53,927 nucleotides of DNA from Planktothrix serta PCC 8927 (GTDB lineage Bacteria; Cyanobacteriota; Cyanobacteriia; Cyanobacteriales; Microcoleaceae): NCBI RefSeq assembly GCF_900010725.2, contig NZ_LR734855.1, forward strand, positions 1-53,927. The letters are read 5' to 3'. How positions within the stretch are numbered: the first letter of the stretch is position 1; each line of letters opens with the position of its first letter. A program made the position numbers and the translations under genes. The notes beneath the pieces were generated by a model that saw only the letters and a list, made by a program, of their open reading frames with translations, searched no databases and was not told the origin of the DNA. Positions 8,801-14,958 of the stretch are shown here, piece after piece.

Positions 8801-11800
8801 GTTGTAACTTCTGGGGGTAAAGCCGTTAAGAGATTCTGAGCTAAGGGCGATTGTAAATTAAAGTTATTAACCCGAACATTTAAGTTTAAATTTGACAATT
8901 GAGGAATCCCATTTCCTTGAAACTCAACCCCAACTAACCCATCGGTTGAAAATCCTGGGGTTTCGGCTTTTTGAATATTAATTTGTTGACCATTCCAACT
9001 CGCAATCGCATCAAAAGGTTGTTTAATTATCGGTAATTCTGTTAGCCGTAATTGACCTAATGCCCGAATTGTGCTAGGATTAAAAGTAGCAATATTCCCC
9101 TGTCCCATGATTTCAGTATTTAATAATCCTCGTAATAAAGGCATATTTTCCGCTTGCTCTAACAGTCCATTTTGACGTAAACTTGCTGTTAGTTCGGGGA
9201 TTTGAGATTCCACTAATTGAGAGAACCGACTCAGAGCAATTTGATCTCCTTTAAAACCTGCTTTCCATTGTCCTTGTTGGGTTTCTCCAGTTGCTAAAAG
9301 TAGGCCTCCTCCTTGACCTAAATTCACTTGTCCATCAAGGGTTGCAATTAAATTATTAGGCGAAAAATTAGTTAAATTTCCCCGAAAGTTTGCTAACCCT
9401 TGGAGGAAACCTCCTTGTAAATTTAAGGCGTTAATTTCGGCTACCAAACTCGGTTTTAAATCCGCTAAGGGTAATCCTAAATTGATCAGAGGTTGCAGAG
9501 GAATCTGATTCGTAATAACTTGAGCTATTAACTGACTATTTTGTAATTGTCCTTCGGCATTAATCGTGCCGCCAAAATTGCCTAAATTCACTTGTCCTGA
9601 TCCGTTAGCAATCAAGCTATTTAAGTTTAAATTAGTTAAATTTCCGGTAATATTTCCGCCACCTGTTAAACGACTATTCCGCAGGTCAATTGTTTGAACT
9701 TGGCTCTGAATATTAGCGGGTAAATTAGCCAGGGGTAAGCCTAAATTAATCCAAGGATTGAGTTGAACGTCTCTGGCGTTAAAGTCTCCTTGAAACTGTC
9801 CTTGATTCACTTGACTATTGGCGGTAATGATTCCCCCTAAATTACCTAAATTAATTATTGTTTTTGCGGTTCCCGTGAGGCTATTGGGGGTAAAATTTTC
9901 TATATTACCGTTGAGAGAACCTGCAATTTGTAGAGTTCCTTGGCTGAAATCTAAGTTTTGAATTTGTGCGGTTGTAGTCTGGGGTAAATTTGCTAAGGGT
10001 AATCCAATATTAATTAATCGAGGTAAGGCTAAATTATCGCTAGAGAAGTCGGTTTGAAATAGTCCGTTTTGAAGTTGAGCGATCGCATTAATGGTGCTAT
10101 CCTGAAAATTAAGTTGAATTTGACTATCAGCCGTTATGGTATTCAAGGAAAAATCTTTTAAATTTCCTGATAATTTTGCGGCTAGATTTAAACGTCCATC
10201 GGTTAAATCAACAGATTGAATTTGTTGTTTTGTAGAGTTAGGAATTGAGGCGAATAATAATCCTAAATCTATTAAAGGCGTGATGGCAATTTGATTTCCT
10301 AATATTTCTGCATTCCAAATATCGTTATTATTTTTTTGAGCAATTAGATTAAGATTACCGTTAGCAATTTCAACTTGAGCTTTGGCGGTATTTCCTAAAA
10401 ATTGAGCTTGACCTGCAATGGGATAGGTTGCTGAGGGTAAATTAAATTCAGCCTGACCTTTTAAGTTATCTAAATTTCCTGCAATTTGAGCGTTTGCTGA
10501 TAAATTTCCGACCTGAAAATTGGGTAAGAGTCCATAGGATTGTGCGATCGCATCCCCTGGAATATTATCTACACTAAAATCCAACTTAACGGCTGGATTA
10601 AATTCAACTTTTCGGGTTGTAATTTCACGGTTTTGGGGTAATGTTGGAAGGGGTTGATTTGGAGTGGGTTTTTGTTGACGGATAATGACTTTATCACCGG
10701 GTTTAAGCAGTTCGGGTTGAGGTTCTAATAATGCAGTTAATCCGTTTAATTGAATTTCTCCATTTCCCTTGACAGAACCCCCAACGGACGGTTGAATTAA
10801 TAAATTTTTAATTCCAATAATCGGGTCGGCTAAAATTTTAAAATTGGGATCAAATTTAGCTAATATATTAAAATCTGTTTGAATTGTATCAAAATAAACC
10901 CGATCTACTAAAGTTTGTTGTGTGGTAGCAATTGTTCCTGAAATTTGAGGAGTTTGTAAATAGCCTTTTAAGTTAACATCGGCTTTTAATTCTCCTGTAA
11001 CTGGAAAAGGAAGCTTTACAGGTTTCCCTTGAATTCCTTCTACTGTTTTTAACAGTGTCGAAACTTGAACAGGTTGTAAATTAGCGACTAAATCAACTTG
11101 AGTTTTAGCCAATTCTAAATCGGGATTTGTTAAAACAGATCCCTTCAAATTTAGAGCTAAATCTCCCATTGTGGTGTTAAACTGATCAATAATCAATTGA
11201 GTTCCCGCAAATCGCAATTTAGCTTGACTTAAGTTAACAGGATCGGGAAGATTGTCAACCGCAACTTTAATTTGATCTAAATTTAACGTTCCCCGCACAT
11301 CTAGGGGTTTATAATCATCTAATTTAACGCTTAAATTTGTATTTAATTTACCCCGTTTTACTGATATACCGGGAGTAGAAACAAACCATGCTATTAAGGG
11401 TAAGTCTATACGATTAGCTCGAATTTGAGCATTGACTTTTCCTGGTTCTAGTAAGGCATCTCCCTTAATCGCAAAGGTTCCCGTATCGCCAATTTTTCCA
11501 GCTAAATCAGCTTGAATTCGTTCATTATCTTCGCTTAAGTTAGCTCTAACTTGATCAACGGCAATTAAAATCGGTTTTTGTGTTTTCTTCCCTTGAGAAT
11601 TAGCCCTTAAAATTTCATAAGGCATTAAATTAATTTGAGCATTTTCAATTCCAATCGTTCTAAAAACTAAAGTAATGGGAGGATTCGGATCTAAATTCAG
11701 CTTTGTATTAATCCAGTTTCCTGATGCGTCTTCCTCAATATAAACATTAGGTTTAATTAAAGTAATATCTAGTTGAACTTTTGGTTTAAATAAAGATAAA

Positions 11801-12117
11801 AGGGAAAAATTAACTTCTACTGCTTCCGCTTCTGCTTTGTCGGTATCCGTTGCTGTTGGAGGGATTGATGAATTTCCAAAACGAATACTATTGAGGGTAA
11901 ATCCTTCAACAGGGCCAACATTAACAGGCCGTTGTACAATCGTTTCTAAGACACCGCCAATAATGGGAGCTAACCGATATCGAATAAACCAGGCGGCTCC
12001 TGTTCCCACCGTTAACAGCGTAATTCCGCAGCCCACACCCCCCCAAATCAGGATGCGCTTTAACCGTCGTCGAGGATGTAAAATCGGTTCAGAATTGGGA
12101 TTAGGAGAATTAGTCAT
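5875..12117 (-). CDS. tamB: TamB-like translocation/assembly protein (DUF490), 2080 residues
   Basis: A very long envelope protein of the TamB/AsmA-like group, which bridges the inner and outer membranes and is implicated in outer-membrane protein assembly and phospholipid transport. It has a basic N-terminus and one transmembrane helix (about residues 22-46). It is followed by some 1900 residues of short beta-strand repeats rich in N, Q, L and G, as expected for the hydrophobic beta-groove. The C-terminal TamB domain (about the last 350 residues) includes SEINDIIKLQSSPPRSQNELL, GLTEFRIYPSR and a terminal strand ending in phenylalanine, like outer-membrane beta-strands. Cyanobacterial members are usually 1500-2100 residues. 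Four internal repeats of about 87 residues share the phrase LGLPLANLP (near residues 619, 706, 792 and 879). The ATG at 12117 is 17 bases from the divergent restriction-enzyme start, so the tamB promoter must lie inside or beyond that gene. Confidence 0.85.
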   Translation of the reverse strand: MTNSPNPNSEPILHPRRRLKRILIWGGVGCGITLLTVGTGAAWFIRYRLAPIIGGVLETIVQRPVNVGPVEGFTLNSIRFGNSSIPPTATDTDKAEAEAVEVNFSLLSLFKPKVQLDITLIKPNVYIEEDASGNWINTKLNLDPNPPITLVFRTIGIENAQINLMPYEILRANSQGKKTQKPILIAVDQVRANLSEDNERIQADLAGKIGDTGTFAIKGDALLEPGKVNAQIRANRIDLPLIAWFVSTPGISVKRGKLNTNLSVKLDDYKPLDVRGTLNLDQIKVAVDNLPDPVNLSQAKLRFAGTQLIIDQFNTTMGDLALNLKGSVLTNPDLELAKTQVDLVANLQPVQVSTLLKTVEGIQGKPVKLPFPVTGELKADVNLKGYLQTPQISGTIATTQQTLVDRVYFDTIQTDFNILAKFDPNFKILADPIIGIKNLLIQPSVGGSVKGNGEIQLNGLTALLEPQPELLKPGDKVIIRQQKPTPNQPLPTLPQNREITTRKVEFNPAVKLDFSVDNIPGDAIAQSYGLLPNFQVGNLSANAQIAGNLDNLKGQAEFNLPSATYPIAGQAQFLGNTAKAQVEIANGNLNLIAQKNNNDIWNAEILGNQIAITPLIDLGLLFASIPNSTKQQIQSVDLTDGRLNLAAKLSGNLKDFSLNTITADSQIQLNFQDSTINAIAQLQNGLFQTDFSSDNLALPRLINIGLPLANLPQTTTAQIQNLDFSQGTLQIAGSLNGNIENFTPNSLTGTAKTIINLGNLGGIITANSQVNQGQFQGDFNARDVQLNPWINLGLPLANLPANIQSQVQTIDLRNSRLTGGGNITGNLTNLNLNSLIANGSGQVNLGNFGGTINAEGQLQNSQLIAQVITNQIPLQPLINLGLPLADLKPSLVAEINALNLQGGFLQGLANFRGNLTNFSPNNLIATLDGQVNLGQGGGLLLATGETQQGQWKAGFKGDQIALSRFSQLVESQIPELTASLRQNGLLEQAENMPLLRGLLNTEIMGQGNIATFNPSTIRALGQLRLTELPIIKQPFDAIASWNGQQINIQKAETPGFSTDGLVGVEFQGNGIPQLSNLNLNVRVNNFNLQSPLAQNLLTALPPEVTTGDSPLVAGIVNFNGKLTGTLSTLNLNGNLRLNNFALRDVTFDPILAGIVNISPGQQVNVALAGEQDKIELVLNDQYLPVSFLVQRDESLLVGQSQGNNLNVNLEQFPLQALSLSPLAELDIGLLKGIASGELTISNLASFNVNQIGVTGNVAVQNPTLGYIEADSFVGNINYKNGIAELTNAELKKGITQVLINTQANVSEILASLSNPQAQNLSTVSNQFQGTIKIPQGSLQDVLTALKIFNLEDLARGLKPPNYATATEVIPVPIRLSEDATLLQQLRRFAEIRALLQQSIAEAAEEPLPPLQDLQGKFTGEIAFQGSIQSGIQATATVKGQDWNYGKYTANQFLLEADFADNVLRVEPIQLRSGTALYDFRGQLNLANQQPSGQLRVKNIRLEEIEKIVDLPNVDLTGQLNIRASVGGTLENPQSSGELTLLDATVNGDPVQEAQSSFSYNNARLRFGGSLLVTETDPIAFKGTLPFKLPFAEVSPESDLVDVRVEIKDEGLAVINLLNPELDWQEGKGLVQLRIHGTLQQPEAGGIKLDLQPEGLFKIQDAVLTARSLEQSIVGLSGTALFTGDRIQVKDIQGELQGDKGTGNILLSGVLPVSHPLTANDPDLQTPLQLGLDQLTLNLPDIYKGNASGVITITGTALKPKLGGEVILSQGRVILPSQETATLPTNTTTTPQPPVNVSLNGLKLTLADNIQVMTPPILDAPLINFDAKGTIQLNGSVANINDIRPQGTIELTGGQVNLYTSQLRLDRGYPQRAIFVPSEGLDPILDVRLVTRVPEAVRFVSSPSAFPSEQTEALSPSRFGTVRTIRIVAVVRGAASEINDIIKLQSSPPRSQNELLALLGGSVIQGIQEDSTLVLANIASTGLFGRLQRNIINATGLTEFRIYPSRVAERGSSGKASALGVGIEVGLDVTDNVYVSLSRVLAAQQPFLFNINYRLNDNLLLRGATNFNNESEIRFEYETRF

Positions 12118-12134
12118 CTCAAATCTGGCTCTGA

Positions 12135-12761
12135 GTGAATCAACACAATATTATAGAGGCAATTCAAAACATGGGCACTCAGCTATTACCGCAGTCTGTT
12201 CAGGATAAATATGAAATTCATGAATGGAAACACGCTTGTGCAATACTCTCCGGGGATTTCAAAACTGAATGGCAAGACATCATAGACTTGCTTGATCAGT
12301 TCTGTCTTTGTAAAAGTTGGCTTACTGTTGGTGGTGGAAGAAAATCACAGGTATCAGAATCTATTGATAACTTTTTATACAATCGAGGTTGGGTTGAGAA
12401 AAAATTCGCAACATCTGTAACAGTAGATGAGGATATCATGGATTCTCCAACTCATAAAGTGGATTGTTACAAGAATAGAATTGCACTAGAAATTGAATGG
12501 AACAACAAAGACCCCTTCTTTGATCGTGACCTTAATAACTTCCGTCTTCTATTTGACTTGCGGGCAATCAGTGTTGGTGTAATCATCACAAGATGTGACC
12601 ATCTTCAAGATATCTTTAATATGCTGGGGCGTGGTAATTCATATGGCGCCTCGACTACGCATATGTCTAAACTGCTACAAAGAATCAAGGGCGGTAGTGG
12701 TGGTGGATGTCCTATTCTTGTCTTTGGGATAACTGAAAAGCTCTATTCGCAAAATTGCTAG
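12135..12761 (+). CDS. BglII-type restriction endonuclease (PD-(D/E)xK fold)
   Basis: A 208-residue protein resembling the BglII/BstYI family of type II restriction enzymes. The putative active site is D110 followed nine residues later by E119-x-E121 in the strand RIALEIEWNN. BglII itself uses D84, E93 and Q95 with the same 9-residue spacing, so the third position differs (E for Q). Downstream are the conserved FFDRDLNNFRLLFDLR and SVGVIITRCDHLQDIF segments and a SYGASTTHMSKL loop. The frame is intact. The GTG at 12135 is the first start; an ATG at residue 13 is an alternative. It opens an accessory island and is followed after 3 bases by a methyltransferase that is truncated. The recognition site is unknown; an AGATCT or RGATCY-type site would be the guess from the family. 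Confidence 0.75.
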   Translation: MNQHNIIEAIQNMGTQLLPQSVQDKYEIHEWKHACAILSGDFKTEWQDIIDLLDQFCLCKSWLTVGGGRKSQVSESIDNFLYNRGWVEKKFATSVTVDEDIMDSPTHKVDCYKNRIALEIEWNNKDPFFDRDLNNFRLLFDLRAISVGVIITRCDHLQDIFNMLGRGNSYGASTTHMSKLLQRIKGGSGGGCPILVFGITEKLYSQNC

Positions 12762-12764
12762 ATC

Positions 12765-12920
12765 ATGGATGACGAAGTAATTACGCCCGCTCAAGATTTT
12801 CTTAAAGATGTGTCAAGACGGGGGTATGGAACTATTCTTGCTGATCCTCCTTGGCAATTCCAAAATAGGACAGGCAAGGCTGCACCTGAGCCAGACGATC
12901 AACGGTGTGGACTAAAATAG
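12765..12920 (+). pseudogene. Truncated MT-A70-type adenine methyltransferase
   Basis: A 51-codon frame starting 3 bases after the endonuclease stop. It encodes ITPAQDFL, then GYGTILADPPWQFQNRTGK and AAPE. DPPW is the catalytic motif of N6-adenine methyltransferases of the MT-A70/MunI type, and the flanking NRTGKxAPE is typical of restriction-modification members. After APE (about 12890) the family sequence stops and the frame closes within 10 codons. Family members are about 180-300 residues, so the SAM-binding and target-recognition parts are gone. A deletion that joined this stub to the next gene is the simplest reading. It is almost certainly inactive. Confidence 0.7.
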
Positions 12921-12944
12921 AAAAAGTTGTCGCCCATTTTCTGC

Positions 12945-13418
12945 ATGAGTGAAACTGTCTACATCGAAACGAGTGTTTTAGGCTATCTCACTGCTCGACC
13001 TAGCAGAGATCTGGTTGTGGCTGCCAATATCGAGATAACAAGGGAATGGTGGGATACGCGCCGCAGTGCTTTCCAACTCTACTCCTCCCAAGCAGTTGTA
13101 AAAGAAACTTCACAGGGAGATACCGAAATCGCATCTCGACGACTCGAAATCATTTCCAACCTCGCGTTACTCGATTTAAGCCAATCTGTACTTGATTTAG
13201 CAGAGCAATTTTTGGAACGCAGTAGCCTTCCCGCAAAAGCTGATGTTGACGCTGTTCATATTGCAGCCGCAACTGTTCACGGTATGGATTACCTACTCAC
13301 ATGGAACTGTAAGCACATTGCCAATGCTCAAATTCAAAGAAAACTGGCAGAGATTAGTCTTGATTTGGGATACGAGTTGCCTATTCTTTGTACACCCTAT
13401 GAACTTCTTGGAGATTGA
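12945..13418 (+). CDS. PIN-domain (VapC-like) ribonuclease
   Basis: A protein of 157 residues with a PIN-fold nuclease pattern. The first acidic strand is VYIETSVLGYL (glutamate replaces the usual aspartate, as in one cyanobacterial subfamily). A second acidic site lies in VVKETSQGD, and a third in KADVDAVHIAAATVHGMDYL followed by LLTWNCKHIAN. VapC-type PIN proteins cleave RNA and usually act as toxins held by a partner. I chose the ATG at 12945 (MSETVYIETS) rather than a non-ATG codon 18 bases upstream because homologues begin with this strand. The start lies 24 bases after the methyltransferase stub. The partner frame begins 2 bases after the stop, so the two are translationally close. An AGATCT site lies inside (13007-13012). 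Confidence 0.75.
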   Translation: MSETVYIETSVLGYLTARPSRDLVVAANIEITREWWDTRRSAFQLYSSQAVVKETSQGDTEIASRRLEIISNLALLDLSQSVLDLAEQFLERSSLPAKADVDAVHIAAATVHGMDYLLTWNCKHIANAQIQRKLAEISLDLGYELPILCTPYELLGD

Positions 13419-13420
13419 TT

Positions 13421-13648
13421 ATGTATCAAGATGCAATTGTAGAAGAAATTCACAGAATTCGTGAAGAGTATTCTCGGTCATTCAATCATGACTTGAAGGC
13501 TATCTTTGCTGATTTACAAAAGCAGCAAGCGGAAAGCGGAAGAGAAGTTGTGAGCTTGTCGCGAAAGCCCGGTCTAACAACACGTTGGAGCCCAAGGGCC
13601 AGAGATATTGGTGAGGATGCAAAGGATATTAGTCACCGCTCAACTTAG
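13421..13648 (+). CDS. Small partner of the PIN protein (antitoxin candidate), with an aberrant tail
   Basis: A 75-residue frame whose first 52 residues, MYQDAIVEEIHRIREEYS then FNHDLKAIFADLQKQQ and SGREVVSLSRKP, resemble the short proteins found directly downstream of this PIN subfamily in cyanobacteria. By family pattern the protein should end near SLSRKP. Here the frame runs on for about 23 residues through an attC-like palindrome and stops inside it, as cassette-borne genes often do. Whether it neutralises the PIN protein is inference; in most vapBC loci the antitoxin precedes the toxin. The start is the ATG at 13421; the upstream TTG is less likely. Confidence 0.6.
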   Translation: MYQDAIVEEIHRIREEYSRSFNHDLKAIFADLQKQQAESGREVVSLSRKPGLTTRWSPRARDIGEDAKDISHRST

Positions 13649-13657
13649 CCGTTATAT
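13572..13657 (+). other. attC-like integron cassette recombination site
   Basis: An 86-base imperfect palindrome with attC layout. The left box GTCTAAC (13572-13578) fits RYYYAAC, and the right box GTTATAT (13651-13657) fits GTTRRRY with one mismatch. Inner arms GTTGGAGC on the left and GCTCAAC on the right pair with one unpaired G, like the extrahelical base of attC sites. The beginning GTCTAACAA-x-x-CGTT is very like the aadA-type attC. The upstream gene ends inside it. No integrase gene is in the window. The structure is seen; function as a recombination site is inference. Confidence 0.5.
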
Positions 13658-13732
13658 CACTTCATCTCTAAGTTGTAGCAATCGATAAATCGTATCGGTG
13701 GGTATTCAAAATTAAGTGAGCGATGCCAAGTA
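13651..13732 (+). repeat. Direct repeat, left copy (cassette leader)
   Basis: Bases 13651-13724 match 14619-14692 in 67 of 74 positions without gaps. Four of the seven differences are clustered just after GTTATA, and the other three are C/T or G/A transitions. The match then resumes with GCCAAGTA (13725-13732 here, 14730-14737 in the right copy) after a 37-base segment present only on the right. Each copy begins at an attC-like GTTATA junction. Confidence 0.8.
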
Positions 13733-13736
13733 CATT

Positions 13737-13895
13737 ATGAGAATGAATTCTCTACGGAATGAAGCAGCGCACGAAGGGAATTTTCGTGGTAGTTATCAGG
13801 ATGTTGCTGCTTATGCAGATTTCGTTAAGCGATGGCTTGGTTCAACCGAAAATGCACAAATACAGGTCAGTCGCTCTTTTCCTGTTTGTTCATAG
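13737..13895 (+). pseudogene. Gene remnant with a HEPN-like RNxxxH motif
   Basis: A 52-residue frame: LRNEAAHEGNFRGSYQDV then AAYADFVKRWLG. R7-x4-H12 (RNEAAH) fits the R-x4-6-H active motif of HEPN ribonucleases and of DUF4145-type helical proteins, where a following DVxxYxxFVxxWL helix is common. At only 52 residues it looks like the C-terminal end of a larger protein whose 5' part was lost at the adjoining repeat. It could equally be a small intact gene, but there is no good ribosome binding site before the ATG at 13737. Confidence 0.4.
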
Positions 13896-13944
13896 GATAT
13901 TATGGAAATCTACAGAGCTAGAGTAGCGATTGGGGAGTCAACTT

Positions 13945-14220
13945 ATGCAAGCCATCCTTTTAAGCCGCGAAGAAGTTGCTCAACGTGCGGAGCAACTGTA
14001 CGAAAGCAGAATCCGCCAAGAAGTGGAAGTTGAAGAAAATATTGGCAAGATGGTCATCATAGACATTGAGACAGGTGACTATAGGATTGATGCAAATGGC
14101 TTACGCGCTGCTGACTTCTTGAGCGAGAAGCACCCCCATGCTCGACTCTTTGGGATTAAAATTGGGTACAACGTTGCTGCCGCTTTTGGTGGGGGTATTA
14201 TGGAGCGTGTAGTCAAGTGA
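13945..14220 (+). CDS. Small conserved protein paired with an aspartic protease
   Basis: A 91-residue protein: LLSREEVAQRAEQLYES, then MVIIDIETGDYRIDANGL, then HARLFGIKIGYNVAAAFGGG. I recognise the pattern as a family of about 90 residues that sits directly upstream of clan AA aspartic proteases in cyanobacteria, but I know no function. The ATG at 13945 has GGGAG about 7 bases upstream and is preferred to a TTG 15 bases earlier. The last 4 bases overlap the protease start (GTGA), which implies translational coupling. The charged N-terminal helix and the IDIETGDY strand suggest a small alpha/beta protein without membrane segments. Confidence 0.7.
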   Translation: MQAILLSREEVAQRAEQLYESRIRQEVEVEENIGKMVIIDIETGDYRIDANGLRAADFLSEKHPHARLFGIKIGYNVAAAFGGGIMERVVK

Positions 14221-14582
14221 TTTCAGGGATTGTGGCTGATGGACACCCGATTATTACCATCCCATTTCGGATTCCAAATCGCGCTGACTTCCCCATTGAA
14301 TTCGTGATAGACACAGGATTTACCGATGAGCTTTGTTTACCACCTGAAGCAGTGGCACTACTGAATCTCCCCTTCAGATACGATATGCGTGCGAATTTGG
14401 CAGACAACAGCCGAGTGATGTTGCCTGTTCATAGAGCAATTATTGTCTGGAACGGAGAGGAGCGAGAAGCTCGTGTATTTGCGACAGGGCGACGACCTCT
14501 AGTTGGAACTGCTTTATTGGATAGCCATGAGCTTGTGATCCAATTTACGGAAGGTGGGTTGATAACGATTGATGAGTTGTAG
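14217..14582 (+). CDS. Retropepsin-like (clan AA) aspartic protease
   Basis: A 121-residue single-domain aspartic protease. The catalytic motif is D32-T33-G34 in FVIDTGFTDELCLP, as in retropepsin-like half-size enzymes that work as homodimers. The family's second signature is VGTALLDSHEL near residues 95-106, with a terminal strand LITIDEL. There is no signal peptide, so it should be cytoplasmic. It starts with GTG overlapping the stop of the small upstream gene. The substrate is unknown; the coupled small protein is the obvious candidate for regulator or target, which is inference. The gene lies between the two copies of the direct repeat. Confidence 0.75.
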   Translation: MISGIVADGHPIITIPFRIPNRADFPIEFVIDTGFTDELCLPPEAVALLNLPFRYDMRANLADNSRVMLPVHRAIIVWNGEEREARVFATGRRPLVGTALLDSHELVIQFTEGGLITIDEL

Positions 14583-14958
14583 TCCTCAGCATCGACACAA
14601 ACGCAGGCTAACTTGGTCGTTATACGGTTTCATCTCTAAGTTGTAGTAATCAATAAATTGTATCGGTGGGTATTCAAAATTAAGTGAGCGATCGCCTAAT
14701 GAGTTAGGTGTTGTATCTTGTGCAGCATTGCCAAGTAACACAACGGGAACTATAACAAGCAATCACATCGTTGCTCGATACAAATCCAAATGCAGCGGAC
14801 GTAGTAGGGAAGGTCGGTAGTGTCCCAAAGAGTGCGATCGCCGATGATTTGGGGCGTTATGCCAGAAGTGTTGAATGTTCAACACAAAAATATAAAAACT
14901 TTCTTAAGATTTCCGGGTATATTGAAAATACAAGTCCAGGAAGCGGAGTGATACATTT
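14583..14958. other. Right flank of the island: attC half-site and leader repeat, no gene
   Basis: This 376-base stretch holds an attC-like right half (CTAACTTGGTC followed by GTTATAC at 14619-14625) and the right copy of the direct repeat. A HIP1-like GCGATCGC sits at the point where 37 extra bases begin (about 14688-14695), with another near 14837. A matching left attC box is not recognisable. A 65-codon frame from a TTG codon at 14771 overlaps the pentapeptide gene start and looks fortuitous. Confidence 0.5.
14619..14737 (+). repeat. Direct repeat, right copy, with a 37-base extra segment
   Basis: Bases 14619-14692 repeat 13651-13724 at a distance of 968 bases. A 37-base segment (14693-14729) containing CTAATGAGTTAGGTG follows, and then GCCAAGTA resumes the match. 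The two copies bracket the HEPN-like remnant and the protease pair as one 968-base unit. Confidence 0.75.

Noticed and set aside
11837-12208. 123-codon plus-strand frame over the tamB start
   Set aside because: It is antisense to the tamB N-terminus and shares the start region of the restriction gene in another frame; codon pattern follows tamB.
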